22,509 nt of DNA, from positions 1 through 22,509 of IMG/VR virus record IMGVR_UViG_3300043464_001401; one strand, 5' to 3'. The notes under the pieces were generated by a model. The model was given only the letters and a program-made list of their open reading frames with translations, was not told where the DNA came from and did no database searches. Position numbers and translations under genes: made by a program. Source of the stretch: a virus. Below are positions 1 to 7,720 of the stretch, in pieces (within the stretch, counting starts at the first letter, position 1; each line of letters begins with the position of its first letter).

Positions 1-1152
1 ACCAGTGTTGAAGTAACTATTTAAAGCAACACTAACGCCCTTGATTTTTACATTTCGAGATAAGTTAATGATATCTGCTCTCGCAGAGTTTGCAGAGGCA
101 TTACCGTCATGAAGGTTGACTAAGGCCGTCACTGGTAGCGTAGTTCCGGAAGCAGCGCCGGTTAATGTAACGGTTTCAGCGTGCCCGATCTGGCCACGTA
201 CTGTAGATGCAATAGCCACAACATCACCAGACTCCCAGGAAGTTGAGTCATTTGTTGTCATTGATGTCTGGCCGGGGCCAACATTTGAAGCGAGAGTTGT
301 TTTTGTGGTTTTGACAGCACCGTATGTCTGAATGATGCCGCCAGTGCGATGCACAAGACCATATTGCACGTTAGACACGCAGTCAAAAACAAGAGAGGCA
401 GTTGAAGTGCTTGGTATTGGTGCGGATAATTGCCCCATTCTAAAAATACCGTCTTGGTTGACTGTCAAGTTTCCGTCTAAAGTTAGCAAAGAGTTTGTCG
501 AAGCTGATGTTGTATATTGCAGAACGCCCTTGCCACTGATTTCAATTGCAGGGGCACCAACGACGTTAGGACCAAAGACTGTTGCGGCTGTGTTATCAAC
601 CGTTACTGTCAATGTCTGGAACACGTTGAAACCTGTATTGAGACCCGTAATGATAATTTGATCAGTAGCGGATGGCACGTTTGCAGTAGTTGTGACAAGT
701 CCAAATGTCCAGTTTGCTACTGTCGCATTTTTTCTTTGAAACGAAGCGCTGGATGCTACGTTAGATAACATCTGAATATTGTAGTTTGTGGCTGTATTTA
801 AAGTAATCGGAGCAGCAAATTTGAAATGCACCCACGAAATACCGTTAGGCATATCAAGCACGTCCACAGTCACAACAGAACCCGCCACTTCTGCTGCGGC
901 TGTTGCGTTAAAAATGCGAAGCGTACATGTATTCCCAGCAGTTGTTACCCTTGAGCCAATTTTAACAAGAACGCCTTGAAGCGTCTGCGTGGTTGGTACA
1001 GTGAAGTTGGCCGATGCTTGATATGCCAAAGTCAATGCAGTCACGCCAGTCTCTTGAATTGCGAGCGTCTGACTCCAAGTCGATGCTTCAACTTCTGCCC
1101 ATGTTGACGAGGATGACCAATTGCCTGTTGCTACGTTTGTCAAAATTGCCAT
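1..1152 (-). CDS. G8-like / beta-helix virion adhesin, 3' end beyond window
   Basis: The frame is open without a stop from the ATG at 1152 to the left edge (384 codons), so the C-terminus is missing. The N-terminal ~130 residues are Thr/Ser/Ala-rich and look like a beta-sandwich. Later comes a pattern I recognise from G8-domain / PKHD1L1-like proteins: a stretch with SWESGDVVAIAST followed by INLSRNVKIKG near residues 310-375, which in that family leads into a right-handed beta-helix. Such domains occur in surface adhesins and large phage receptor-binding proteins, so a role in host binding is inferred. It starts 3 nt after the stop of the preceding small gene, in the late operon. Partial; the domain call is from pattern memory only. 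Confidence 0.8.
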   Translation of the reverse strand, partial: MAILTNVATGNWSSSSTWAEVEASTWSQTLAIQETGVTALTLAYQASANFTVPTTQTLQGVLVKIGSRVTTAGNTCTLRIFNATAAAEVAGSVVTVDVLDMPNGISWVHFKFAAPITLNTATNYNIQMLSNVASSASFQRKNATVANWTFGLVTTTANVPSATDQIIITGLNTGFNVFQTLTVTVDNTAATVFGPNVVGAPAIEISGKGVLQYTTSASTNSLLTLDGNLTVNQDGIFRMGQLSAPIPSTSTASLVFDCVSNVQYGLVHRTGGIIQTYGAVKTTKTTLASNVGPGQTSMTTNDSTSWESGDVVAIASTVRGQIGHAETVTLTGAASGTTLPVTALVNLHDGNASANSARADIINLSRNVKIKGVSVALNSYFNTG

Positions 1153-1155
1153 TTG

Positions 1156-1353
1156 TTAATCCTCAATCAAAACTTGGTTTTCGATGTTAAATATTTCAGC
1201 ATCGGCTATTTCTTTAAGTTCATCAACCGATGGACCTGGATATGTAAAACTTTTTTCAATTCTGTAAAAAATGCCATCAGGGCTTGTTAAAAGAAGCGTG
1301 TATCCAGTGTAACTAGGCTCTATTTGCGGATTGATCCAAAGTTTTTGCCACAT
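1156..1353 (-). CDS. Small hypothetical protein, 65 aa
   Basis: The ATG at 1353 has a good ribosome site (GAGG six bases upstream). The product starts MWQKLWINPQ and is a soluble 65-residue protein with alternating aromatic and polar residues and an acidic C-terminus. No family is recognised. It lies between the 77-aa protein and the G8-like adhesin with gaps of 8 and 3 bases, so it is in the same late transcript and probably makes a small virion or assembly component. That role is inferred from position only. Confidence 0.7.
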   Translation of the reverse strand: MWQKLWINPQIEPSYTGYTLLLTSPDGIFYRIEKSFTYPGPSVDELKEIADAEIFNIENQVLIED

Positions 1354-1361
1354 TTTTTACC

Positions 1362-1595
1362 TCAAAAAACTTCCCAAACTTCTTCGTCAAGTCTGTATTT
1401 GCCAGAAACTAATGTATAATTAAAAGTACGTTGTAGCGTTGACCCAACTATTTCTGATGAATATTCTATCACGCTGACTCGTTCGTCACAATTTCCAAAG
1501 TCCAAGTATGTGTAGTTTACAACTTTGTCCTTGGCCATTAAGATTTTTTCGGTAATCTCTGAAACTTGAACTGATTTTGCGCTAATGGTTGTCAT
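1362..1595 (-). CDS. Small hypothetical late protein, 77 aa
   Basis: The start codon overlaps the stop of the upstream gene (TAATG at 1593-1597), the usual sign of translational coupling, and an AGGA lies about nine bases upstream. The protein is soluble and mixed alpha/beta, with an N-terminal helix (residues about 10-25) and a beta-rich C-terminal half. No family is recognised. Its place directly after the 127-aa virion-type protein suggests a neck, connector or fibre-associated function, which the sequence alone does not prove. Confidence 0.7.
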   Translation of the reverse strand: MTTISAKSVQVSEITEKILMAKDKVVNYTYLDFGNCDERVSVIEYSSEIVGSTLQRTFNYTLVSGKYRLDEEVWEVF

Positions 1596-1978
1596 TAAGC
1601 TATTTCCTCGACCACTAACTCGGCAGTGGCATTCTCACATTTCGCATAGATTGCAATGCTTTGAGAGATATCGTAATAACGCTCGTTTCCATCAAGCAAA
1701 ATCACCCCATTAAACCCAGCGACGGTATTGCTGTAATTAAGTTTAACTGTTTGGCCTGAGTAGTTTTGGATAGCGACCGCGTTTCTATTTGCTAATGCTA
1801 CGGCTGGCAATGCGGTCCAGGTGGCGTCGTTTATCGTGACGGTAGAAACACGCCCACCAATGGTGAGGCCCGATGTCTGAATTGTACCTTCAACGCTAGT
1901 GCGAACACGGACAAGGCCGTCGCCTTTATCCTCAAACTTGTCGTACTCGCGGTCTTGTAGGCTTTTCGGTAATGACAT
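1595..1978 (-). CDS. Small beta-rich virion-associated protein, 127 aa
   Basis: This 127-residue protein has a polar N-terminus and a beta-sandwich-like C-terminal half. The segment NRNAVAIQNYSGQTVKLNY, then a Gly-containing turn and a YYDISQSIAIYAK strand, resembles a small domain common next to capsid and portal genes of many podo- and siphophages (decoration, stabilisation or adaptor-like). The function is inferred from this resemblance and the location two genes after the capsid. The start lies inside the upstream gene (47-nt overlap, different frame). The stop overlaps the next start (TAATG). Confidence 0.75.
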   Translation of the reverse strand: MSLPKSLQDREYDKFEDKGDGLVRVRTSVEGTIQTSGLTIGGRVSTVTINDATWTALPAVALANRNAVAIQNYSGQTVKLNYSNTVAGFNGVILLDGNERYYDISQSIAIYAKCENATAELVVEEIA

Positions 1979-2165
1979 CTGACTCTACCTTTTTAGCTTT
2001 AACGTCGCCTGTGAAGTAGGCTGCGTGGCGTGAGCCGTATGGGACAATGAAATGAATCTTGATAGGAGTTCTGATAGCACGAAGCTGGTTAATTAAATCC
2101 TGAGGATCATTACCAACTACAAATCCCATCGTGTCATATGGGTTTAACGAATCAAAAGCAATCAT
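1932..2165 (-). CDS. Small hypothetical protein after capsid, 77 aa
   Basis: The open frame extends to 2207, but I place the start at the ATG at 2165 (product begins MIAFDSLNPYDTMG): the upstream extension runs through a hairpin region, and a GGGG lies a few bases before this ATG. The central part (about residues 20-50) reads as helix-turn-strand, with a basic C-terminus rich in Lys and Arg. No family is recognised. It overlaps the following virion gene by 47 nt and is separated from the capsid by a UUCG-capped hairpin, so its expression may be stepped down relative to capsid. Confidence 0.6.
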   Translation of the reverse strand: MIAFDSLNPYDTMGFVVGNDPQDLINQLRAIRTPIKIHFIVPYGSRHAAYFTGDVKAKKVESDVITEKPTRPRVRQV

Positions 2166-2177
2166 AAAGGCCCCAAG

Positions 2178-2205
2178 AAAAATGGAGGCGAGGCCCGAAG
2201 ACCTC
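2178..2205 (-). terminator. UUCG hairpin after the major capsid gene
   Basis: On the minus strand GAGGTC-TTCG-GGCCTC forms a six-pair stem (one G-U) closed by the very stable C(UUCG)G tetraloop. An imperfect T-run (TTTTTC) starts 7 nt after the stem. It begins 14 nt after the capsid stop. It may be a partial terminator or an mRNA-stabilising 3' hairpin that raises capsid mRNA relative to downstream genes. The gap before the T-run makes full termination unlikely. Confidence 0.5.
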
Positions 2206-2218
2206 ACCCCCTCTCACA

Positions 2219-3079
2219 TTAAGCTGCGAGGACTTTAATACACTTGTTTCCGCCTTGGATACCAAGGGCAGTTCCGAAAATCAAGTCAACTGAGAGCATG
2301 TAGCCATGCTTACCAGTTGGGTGAAGATCGGAAACTTTGATAGCAAGTTCTTTCGCCATGACGAGGTGAACTGCGTCAGGGTGGAAGAAGTAGCCAACAT
2401 CAGTTGCAAGGCTGTTGTCTTCAAAGATCTGGAATCCGTAGCGACGAAGGCCAAGCTTACCAGAGATAACTGGGGTATCAGCTGCGCCGAAGTCAGAAGA
2501 AACCAAGCTTTGAGAAGCCAACACGTCGGAGTAGTAAGAAGGATCGATCAGGCCATACCAACCCTTCATTGTGTCCCACTTAGCGGCAGCAGCCAATTGA
2601 CGGATCGCGAGCAATTGGGTGTTGTTGAGGTCTGTCACGCTGTTAAGCAAGTGATCAGGTGCCGATGTAGATGGAACCATTGCAGTGTAGAGCGCTGTGT
2701 TGACAGCTTTTTCGACTGCAAAAACAAGGGACTGAACAACTTCAGGATTTCCTTGGTTAAGCAAAGACATCAGTTCAACTTCGTCAGCGATTTCATATGC
2801 AGCAGTTACGTGCTTGTTAGCAACGATATCGACATAAGAGGTCGATACTGCAGAGGGAGTGAAGACGTTGGAGTTCGTTGTGCCAATAGTCGTAGTCGAT
2901 GCCGAAGGAGCATTGACTTGGTACACGCGAACGGTATCGCCGCCACGCTTCAATTGACCTTGGTAATCTTTGTTGACCAAAGCGCCGAGAAGCAGGCTCT
3001 CACGAAGCTGCTTCATAGCGACTGGTGCCCAGTATTTCTCTACTTGATATTGTACATCGCCCAAATTTGTACTTGCCAT
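2219..3079 (-). CDS. Major capsid protein
   Basis: A 286-aa protein with the sequence character of P22/HK97-fold major capsid proteins. The N-terminus has a helix and a 'LLLGALVNKDY' stretch, then a GGDTVRVYQVNAP strand near residue 46, a Thr/Ser-rich loop, a helical segment (about 95-135) and a C-terminal half with YGLIDPSYYSDVL and AVHLVMAKELAIKV blocks typical of the A-domain. It would self-assemble into the procapsid around the scaffold. The ATG at 3079 follows AAGGAG at seven bases. It sits directly after the scaffold-like gene, the expected order. No prohead protease is present nearby. Confidence 0.88.
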   Translation of the reverse strand: MASTNLGDVQYQVEKYWAPVAMKQLRESLLLGALVNKDYQGQLKRGGDTVRVYQVNAPSASTTTIGTTNSNVFTPSAVSTSYVDIVANKHVTAAYEIADEVELMSLLNQGNPEVVQSLVFAVEKAVNTALYTAMVPSTSAPDHLLNSVTDLNNTQLLAIRQLAAAAKWDTMKGWYGLIDPSYYSDVLASQSLVSSDFGAADTPVISGKLGLRRYGFQIFEDNSLATDVGYFFHPDAVHLVMAKELAIKVSDLHPTGKHGYMLSVDLIFGTALGIQGGNKCIKVLAA

Positions 3080-3114
3080 TGTTTCACTCCTTGAAAGTTG
3101 GCTTTTGTTTTAAA

Positions 3115-3702
3115 TTAAGAACCCCAAACGATTTGATCTGGCTTCCATTTGTTCATTTCGGCAACCGTCTTGAGACTTTTCCACTCGCTTTCGCTGATCT
3201 TTCCACCACTGTTTCCTTGCGGAGCATTGGGTGGAAGCGTTGCTTTTCGCTGGATCATCTCTGGCCATTGTTTTTTGAGTGACTCAGCCACTCTCGCAAC
3301 GGTCATTTGGTCAACTTCGCCGGTGTCTGGATTTAAGGCCACATCGTCAGTTTCAATCAATCGCAACCACTTCTGATCTACTTGCCCGCCCAGAGCATCG
3401 ATAACAGCGTTGATCTTTCGGCCAGTGTTGATGCGCTCAGTAAGCTCCTGCCTTTGAGCACGTTCCTTAGCCAGTTCTTCATCGCGTGCCTTAAGTAAAG
3501 CCTCGTAGTCGCCGCGCTTCCTTGCCTCGGCATCTTCGCGCTCTTTATCCTTGGTGAGCAAGGCATCAAGCTGGGCCTGAACCTTTTTCTTCTCATCAAG
3601 TAACTTGCGGTGAGCTTCGTAACTAATCTTGCCTGTTTCTTGATTCTCTGGCGCGGCCACAGGCTCACCAGACTGTCCCTCAGGGACTTTCTGCTCGGTC
3701 AT
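3115..3702 (-). CDS. Scaffolding-like protein
   Basis: A 195-residue, highly charged protein with a long predicted coiled coil (about residues 27-95, rich in Lys/Glu/Arg with few aromatics), a disordered acidic N-terminus and a basic or polar C-terminal tail. It lies immediately before the major capsid gene, where phages encode the internal scaffold that shapes the procapsid and is later expelled. No protease active-site motif is seen, so it is not a fused protease-scaffold. The ATG at 3702 follows AAGG at about six bases. The function rests on composition plus position. Confidence 0.8.
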   Translation of the reverse strand: MTEQKVPEGQSGEPVAAPENQETGKISYEAHRKLLDEKKKVQAQLDALLTKDKEREDAEARKRGDYEALLKARDEELAKERAQRQELTERINTGRKINAVIDALGGQVDQKWLRLIETDDVALNPDTGEVDQMTVARVAESLKKQWPEMIQRKATLPPNAPQGNSGGKISESEWKSLKTVAEMNKWKPDQIVWGS

Positions 3703-3731
3703 TGTTCACCTTCCGTGGTTATGACTGTTCA

Positions 3732-4247
3732 TTATTTTATCACATTTCTTTTTCTTAGCAAATCCCCGAAGGTCTTGCGATAGAATCTTACAGTCTGTTT
3801 AAATTCTAAGCTAGATAAATTCATAAATATTCTTTTTGGACGTCCACGCCCACCTTGCTCATTATACCGAGCGATGTCTTTGTTCCGCTTGCCGTCGTCT
3901 CTTGTACCAGATGGCGCAATCTCAACAGTGTTTCCTTTGACCACGGAGCGAATGCTGTCAAGCATCTGACTTGTGCGAGTAAGGTTGGACCTCTTGGCAG
4001 TTGTCAGGTCTGATAGGCCGTCAAACATCTTTCGAGATTTGATATATCTTTGTGACAATGGTGCAAGCTTTGCTTTTTGGCCAAGACTTTGCTCAACTCC
4101 GTAGCCAAGCCGGGTGCGCTTTACAATCAATTCAGTGGCAAATACGCCGACATCAACCAAGGCAGTGCGTGATATGGCCTCTTTAACGCTTGCTTCAAGG
4201 CGTTTGATGATGCTTTTCATAGCCAATGAACCAAGTTTTTTCGCCAT
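3732..4247 (-). CDS. HK97 gp10-like / virion morphogenesis (neck) protein
   Basis: A 171-aa basic protein. The middle has LAPLSQRYIKSR, then LTRTSQMLDSI, a VEIAPSG strand and an ARYNEQGGRGRPKRIFMNL segment. The sequence 'sample-peptide loop, MLDSI helix, beta-strands, G-x-RP-R-x-F' is the usual layout of gp10-like / virion morphogenesis proteins, which join the head connector to the tail. The start codon overlaps the stop of the similar upstream gene (TAATG). The downstream gap of 29 nt to the scaffold gene is short. The family assignment is moderately sure; the exact structural role is inferred. Confidence 0.7.
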   Translation of the reverse strand: MAKKLGSLAMKSIIKRLEASVKEAISRTALVDVGVFATELIVKRTRLGYGVEQSLGQKAKLAPLSQRYIKSRKMFDGLSDLTTAKRSNLTRTSQMLDSIRSVVKGNTVEIAPSGTRDDGKRNKDIARYNEQGGRGRPKRIFMNLSSLEFKQTVRFYRKTFGDLLRKRNVIK

Positions 4248-4684
4248 TATTGACCTTTCACATAGTCGATAATCTTAGCAAGTTCACGTTCTGTGATGCC
4301 CAAGAAGTCGCGCGCTTTGCCTGGGATCGGCTTTGACTGGCCGTAGGTGCCACGGATGTTACCGTCAGCTTTGGCATTCTCGTCACTGTCTGGCTCAAAC
4401 CCAATGGTAATGGAACGCCTTGTCACATCTAATGCTTCAATAGCGGCAAGCATATCGCCTGAAAGCTGGAGATCAACCTTGCCTGACTTGCCTGCCACCT
4501 TGAAATCAAGGCTATCTTTGTAGGCTTTTGAGTAGCCAGCGAAGCGTTTGCCGTCTTTGTCTTTGCCTTGAGTTGTGCGCTCGACAATCCTTTCAATGAC
4601 AAGATCGGCCACCTCAGCGCGTTGATCTTCATCAAGCCCAAGGCCGGTCAAATCAACTTTGAACTTCTGCCACTTGGCTGGCAT
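4247..4684 (-). CDS. Second gp10-like / morphogenesis protein
   Basis: 145 aa. It shows KDKDGKRFAGYSKAYKDSL, an LQLSGDMLAAIEAL helix, a SITIGF strand and a C-terminal ARDFLGITERELAKII, the pattern of phage neck or tail-completion proteins of the gp10 / virion-morphogenesis type. It shares this layout with its downstream neighbour (3732-4247), suggesting two related connector proteins or an old duplication. Start and stop both overlap neighbouring genes by one base (TAATG), so the pair and the portal are translationally coupled. Confidence 0.7.
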   Translation of the reverse strand: MPAKWQKFKVDLTGLGLDEDQRAEVADLVIERIVERTTQGKDKDGKRFAGYSKAYKDSLDFKVAGKSGKVDLQLSGDMLAAIEALDVTRRSITIGFEPDSDENAKADGNIRGTYGQSKPIPGKARDFLGITERELAKIIDYVKGQ

Positions 4685-6354
4685 TATTTCTGGGCCTCAG
4701 GTTTTGTTGAGACGTTACCTTGTACAGCTTTAGGAGCAAATCCATTTCCAATATTTGCCAAAATGTTATTAGCGACGGAATCATCAAGACCAAACGCCAT
4801 TTTAAATAGTTCTCTTGCTGAGTCTCTTGGTATTTGACCAATCGCTGCGGCGGTCAAAATCTCAACAGCAGAACTAACTTGTGCGCCATTTAACACAGTA
4901 TCTTGGACATTTGCCGCATTTTGTTGGCCAGCCATTGATTGGTCTCCGGTTTGATTAGTGTTGTCTTGCTCTTGACTCTCTACTGGCCCAGTTTCACCTT
5001 CGCGAGCTTCTAAATTTATGCCACGTTCTTCGTCTATTTCCATTTCAAGTTCTTCAATCTGAGAAGCAGACATCTGAGGGTTAAGCGCTGAAATTGCACG
5101 GCTTCGAGTAGTAAACCCTGCCGCATACTCGTCACGCTGCTCTTGGATCAACTGGCTGCGCTGTGTTCCAACCGGAACAACGGCAAACCGTGTTAACACT
5201 TCTGCCGTACTTGTAAACATGGTGCGGTTCTCGACAAGCCCTTGGCTGACCCAGACTGGGTGCATGTTACGGAAAATCATTTCCCATAGCTCATGCTCAG
5301 CTTCTCCAAAAAGAACCGTCTGCGCTTGGCGGACGTCAAACGTGTCTGCCTCATCGATGACTTTGGCAATCCCTGACGCCGCTTGATCTACGTTTAAAGC
5401 GCCGACGCTACCTGTCTTGATACCCTTTGAGCCAAGCCACAGCGAAAGCTCTGACTGAATCAGGTTTAAGACCTCTTGGTAATCAACCTCAGGTTTCAGT
5501 GTGCCGATCTCTACGTCTTTTTCAGGGTCGTCAGCTTTCAAAAACCAAAGAGCATTGGGTGCATATGTCGGGTCTGAGACCTCGCCATTCTTGATGTAAG
5601 TCATCGAGAACGAAGCAAAGCAGGCTGCCAGGTTGAGGTCAGTCAACGCGGCTGGGACAAATTCGGCCATGCGAATTGAATCGTAATCGGGCACGGGAAC
5701 AAGTCTAAGATGGCTTTGGTTAGTGTAAATAAATGGCAATATGCCGTAAGGGTTTACGCCGTCGGCAAGGCCCATTTCTTCCATTGCTTGGAAGTCAATG
5801 GATTCGTCTGATCTGATGACTGCAAACTCTGAATCAGTATAAACCCAGTAGATCTCCCTGCTTTTTTCGTCTTTGCCTGCAAGCAAGATGACCATAGTAG
5901 GCTTTGTCGGCTCGATTGGATCAGTGGAGGCGACGACAAATCTGTCATTTGGGATGACGCGCAAGGCCGGGCCATCTTCAGTAATGTAGGGGTGGATCAA
6001 AGAAGATCGGCACGCGTTAAACAGCCTGTTGCTCTGGTGCATAACGGAGTTCATATGCAGTTCTTTTTCATACCAGCCGAGAAGTTCCGAATCGGCCTCG
6101 TTACCGCCTTGGACCTCGCGAGAAACGCCAGTCTGGTAGATATTTGAGAGCTTATCTACATACCGCGGGATAATATTGATCGGCACCATGCGCTCAAGAG
6201 CGTACTTAAGAACCCTTGGTGACAGAAGACGCTCAAGGTTTCTTGTGACGTACTGCTCAAGGTTGCCCTCTAATAGATCAATCATCTTGTAATTGGCCTG
6301 AAGTGACTCGCCTTGCGCTCTCACTGCCGCAATCACTGCCTTTGCATTAATCAT
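4684..6354 (-). CDS. Portal protein
   Basis: A 556-aa protein directly downstream of the large terminase, with the composition of a phage portal. It has an N-terminal helical region including ERMVPINIIPRYVDKLSNIY, then a wing/stem region with repeated beta-strands (residues about 150-250), a long helical portion with SLWLGSKGIKTG near residue 310, and an acidic, Gln-rich C-terminal tail. Portals form the dodecameric vertex ring through which DNA is pumped. It starts 11 nt after the terL stop, with GGGAG near the ATG at 6354, and its stop overlaps the next start. No MuF fusion is visible. Confidence 0.88.
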   Translation of the reverse strand: MINAKAVIAAVRAQGESLQANYKMIDLLEGNLEQYVTRNLERLLSPRVLKYALERMVPINIIPRYVDKLSNIYQTGVSREVQGGNEADSELLGWYEKELHMNSVMHQSNRLFNACRSSLIHPYITEDGPALRVIPNDRFVVASTDPIEPTKPTMVILLAGKDEKSREIYWVYTDSEFAVIRSDESIDFQAMEEMGLADGVNPYGILPFIYTNQSHLRLVPVPDYDSIRMAEFVPAALTDLNLAACFASFSMTYIKNGEVSDPTYAPNALWFLKADDPEKDVEIGTLKPEVDYQEVLNLIQSELSLWLGSKGIKTGSVGALNVDQAASGIAKVIDEADTFDVRQAQTVLFGEAEHELWEMIFRNMHPVWVSQGLVENRTMFTSTAEVLTRFAVVPVGTQRSQLIQEQRDEYAAGFTTRSRAISALNPQMSASQIEELEMEIDEERGINLEAREGETGPVESQEQDNTNQTGDQSMAGQQNAANVQDTVLNGAQVSSAVEILTAAAIGQIPRDSARELFKMAFGLDDSVANNILANIGNGFAPKAVQGNVSTKPEAQK

Positions 6355-6364
6355 TTCCGCTCCC

Positions 6365-7720
6365 TCAGAGGATAATTGACCGTGAATCTGGCCGATTTAA
6401 TTGCTTATGGTGCCTTACAATACCATATCCCAGCGCCGTCGTGACGTGCTGGAATTTTTTGGAGTCGTCTTCTATCAGGTTAGCACCTTTTTTAAACGCT
6501 GTCAGTCTTAGGCCCTCGTCAAGGGTCGGGCAGTTGTGGATAAACAGACGCACATCACCGAGATCATTGCGGCACAAAGCGTTAATGGTGTTATGCCTGA
6601 GCCTGATTGCCGGGTTTGAAAGCGGAACTTTGTAAGAATACTTGATGTTATTTCTATCAAGAGCTTCTTTTATGATCTCATAGTCACTACGCTTTGAAGA
6701 CGTATGCCTTGCCTTGCCGCTGGCGTCACCGTCAATCTCGTAGGTTTTTCCTTCCGTGATGATGCCACGCTCTAAAAACTCTTTGACTGCTTCCTCTGTT
6801 CGAGCTCCTTCAATGATGACTTCCGCAAAAGCGTGATAACAGCCGTCTTCGTATGCCACGGCACAGGCAGACAAAGGCTTGCCGTCTCCGATGTTAAAGT
6901 CCCAGCAAATCATGATTGGGGTTTCTGGCCGTGGTTTCCAGTTGGCTTTACTATACTGAGATGCCGAGTCGTATTGGTAGTAGATGACTTCTTCTGCGAT
7001 CTCAATCCACTCGCCGTAAAGCATACGCCTGGCCCGCTTGGGGTCGAGGTCTGTTTTGAGCTGTTCAATGTACTGTTTAGGGAGGAAAGGATTGTCCTCA
7101 GTTCTTGAGTAGTACACATGCCGAGTAGGATGTTTTGAGCCGCCACGATTGGGAACAATAAAATGTTTGTAAGCCCAGTGACTAGGAGAGTCTGGGTTAG
7201 TTGCACTAATAATGAGAGGACAAGCAATATGCGGAAGGCGACCAACACGCATCTTAATTTCATGGTAAGCATTTTCGTCGTCTCCATTGTTCTCCGTTAG
7301 TTCTTCAATCGCTGCTCCTGAGAGTTCTAGCGAGCGTAGTTTACTATAACGCTTATCAGCCCATGATTTTGAGATAATCTCGCTGCCGTTGACAAACCAA
7401 ACCTTGCCGATGTTATGCCACACGCGGTAATAGCGAGAGTCAATGCCTTCGAGGTGTTCAAGTATCTTGAGATAAAGCGTGTCCTTTAAGTCAGGCAAGG
7501 CGCGACGGCCTATGAGAAACCTTGCACGATTATTCTCAAGGCAATGGCGGATGATAATATGCGCCATGAGAATTGACTTGGCCGACCCTACCGAGCCGGA
7601 CAATAAAACCTCATGCGTACCTTTTGAGTAGTCATATGAGGCTATATCGTCAATAACCTGGCTTTGAAACGGAATGATCGTCGGATCAAACTCTGTAAAT
7701 GTTGGAGTTGAGCCGATCAT
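6365..7720 (-). CDS. terL: Terminase large subunit
   Basis: This 451-aa packaging motor has an N-terminal ATPase with Walker A SGSVGSAKS (about residues 41-49), Walker B AIEELTE (about 137-143) and coupling motif ISATNPDSP (about 172). The C-terminal RNase H-like nuclease has an ICWDFNIGDG first-acidic strand, EIDGDASGKARH second and FQHVTTALGYGI third. The length is typical. It cuts concatemeric DNA and drives it into the procapsid through the portal. Its ATG overlaps the TGA of the methyltransferase gene (ATGA), which places that gene firmly inside the late operon. Confidence 0.93.
   Translation of the reverse strand: MIGSTPTFTEFDPTIIPFQSQVIDDIASYDYSKGTHEVLLSGSVGSAKSILMAHIIIRHCLENNRARFLIGRRALPDLKDTLYLKILEHLEGIDSRYYRVWHNIGKVWFVNGSEIISKSWADKRYSKLRSLELSGAAIEELTENNGDDENAYHEIKMRVGRLPHIACPLIISATNPDSPSHWAYKHFIVPNRGGSKHPTRHVYYSRTEDNPFLPKQYIEQLKTDLDPKRARRMLYGEWIEIAEEVIYYQYDSASQYSKANWKPRPETPIMICWDFNIGDGKPLSACAVAYEDGCYHAFAEVIIEGARTEEAVKEFLERGIITEGKTYEIDGDASGKARHTSSKRSDYEIIKEALDRNNIKYSYKVPLSNPAIRLRHNTINALCRNDLGDVRLFIHNCPTLDEGLRLTAFKKGANLIEDDSKKFQHVTTALGYGIVRHHKQLNRPDSRSIIL

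Noticed and set aside
116-979. Plus-strand frames over the left edge
   Set aside because: They are shadows of the minus-strand G8-like gene, which is open for 384 codons and has family-like protein content.
2306-3094. A 262-codon open frame on the plus strand opposite the capsid gene
   Set aside because: It is antisense to a well-supported capsid gene, has an odd Cys/Val-rich translation and no ribosome site; it is a shadow of capsid codon use.
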